Origin: Ceratodon purpureus
Lineage: Eukaryota > Streptophyta > Bryopsida > Pseudoditrichales > Ditrichaceae
DNA length: 64,000 nucleotides
NCBI GenBank assembly: GCA_014871385.1
Contig: CM026421.1
Span: forward strand, 25,476,752 to 25,540,751
Direction: 5' to 3'
The notes beneath the pieces are model-generated. The model did not search any database and was not told the origin of the DNA. It worked only from the letters and a program-made list of their open reading frames with translations. Within the stretch, counting starts at the first letter, position 1; each line of letters starts with the position of its first letter. A program made the position numbers and the translations under genes. Below are positions 63,278 through 64,000 of this stretch, piece by piece.

Positions 63278-64000
63278 GCGATTTCGTCACGAAGCCTGGG
63301 TCAAGCTCAACACCCTGACGTTTCCTTCTGGTAACCGCCATTGTAACTCGGTTACGGAGAGGAATTCAAAACACTACCCAGGTGTACACTATCTGTTACC
63401 CCCTCCCTTTGTGGTTGTCTGATCTTTCAAGGAGATTGCGTTCAAGCCCATTCCTGTTCACGACTGATCAGATAGCATGGCAGGCGGCAAGACTGTCGAT
63501 CCAGTAGGCAATAGGCGGGTGTGTTTTAGTCAGGATGATTCTGCTTAAATAAATAGCAACAACAATATTGCTGGTGAACTGTTACATAGCCCGGAGGACA
63601 TGAGTAGCAAGCTCCATCTTGTAATTAGCCACCTTGGCTTTCAGATCAAATATATTCTTACAATTTGTGAAGAAATTGCTTATACTACCCTTACATTGTC
63701 TGTGCATGGGAGGCAATGGTTGTTCAAAATTCCTTCCTGCCCTGCCTACAAGCTCTTATTGCTCATCTGGAGTTGCAAGAAGAGCTTAATTTTTTCGAAC
63801 TTGTTCATGCAATCGAAGCAGACGTATATCACAGAAGATGACATGTTCAAGGTTCAGCGGGAATAGAAACGGGATATTTTCTTGGACCTAGCTGCTAGAG
63901 GATTCATCATTAGACTTAAGATTCACCTTGAGAAAATTATGCGACATGTAACAACCCCAAGGTGTGAGAATTTAAGTTGCCAAGTAGGCGGATTTCCGGC
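63278..64000. other. MIPS 3' side, end of window
   Basis: Probable 3' UTR with an AATAAATA-type polyadenylation signal at about 63,547, then unassigned sequence to the window edge. Confidence 0.5.

Overview
The window is nuclear DNA of a land plant. It holds plant-specific gene families (a POLTERGEIST-like PP2C, a SYP6-type syntaxin, a plant-type SAC phosphatase), many short U2 introns, one minor-class AT-AC intron, and AT-rich intergenic DNA full of decayed transposons. A non-seed plant such as a moss is my best guess from the overall texture, but nothing in the sequence proves the clade.

Six intact, complete protein-coding genes could be rebuilt exon by exon, with every junction in frame. 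They are: SYP61-like syntaxin (+, 2359-4406, 7 exons, 241 aa); a conserved 75-aa membrane/coiled-coil protein (-, 5514-6624, 2 exons); POL/PLL-type PP2C (+, 14604-18284, 6 exons, 999 aa); DeSI-like PPPDE peptidase (-, 19917-21509, 4 exons, 268 aa); SAC-domain phosphoinositide phosphatase of the RHD4/SAC7 kind (+, 44237-49692, 20 exons, 591 aa); and myo-inositol-3-phosphate synthase (+, 60341-63277, 8 exons, 510 aa). A single-exon class-3-lipase-like gene (-, 33422-34786, 454 aa) has an unusual tandem-repeat basic tail.

Between the genes are relics: a CNNM/DUF21-CBS pseudogene (29.3-32.6 kb) with a partial tandem duplicate beside it; a fragment of a peroxisomal 2,4-dienoyl-CoA reductase; a decayed partial copy of the SAC gene's 5' region (23.6-24.2 kb); a Ty1/copia reverse-transcriptase fragment; a 379-bp MITE whose empty target site survives in a related repeat 15 kb away; a TTAA-flanked 875-bp element; and a tRNA-Met-like SINE head. 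Two hairpins stand out: a nearly perfect foldback with arms of about 117 bp at 39.8-40.0 kb, and a pre-miRNA-sized hairpin at 53.2 kb.

The genes do not form an operon or an obvious biosynthetic cluster. Four of them touch phosphoinositide or TGN biology: inositol synthesis (MIPS), PI4P turnover (SAC/RHD4), a PP2C family reported to respond to PI4P (POL/PLL1), and a TGN syntaxin (SYP61). I treat this as a loose theme, not a demonstrated cluster.
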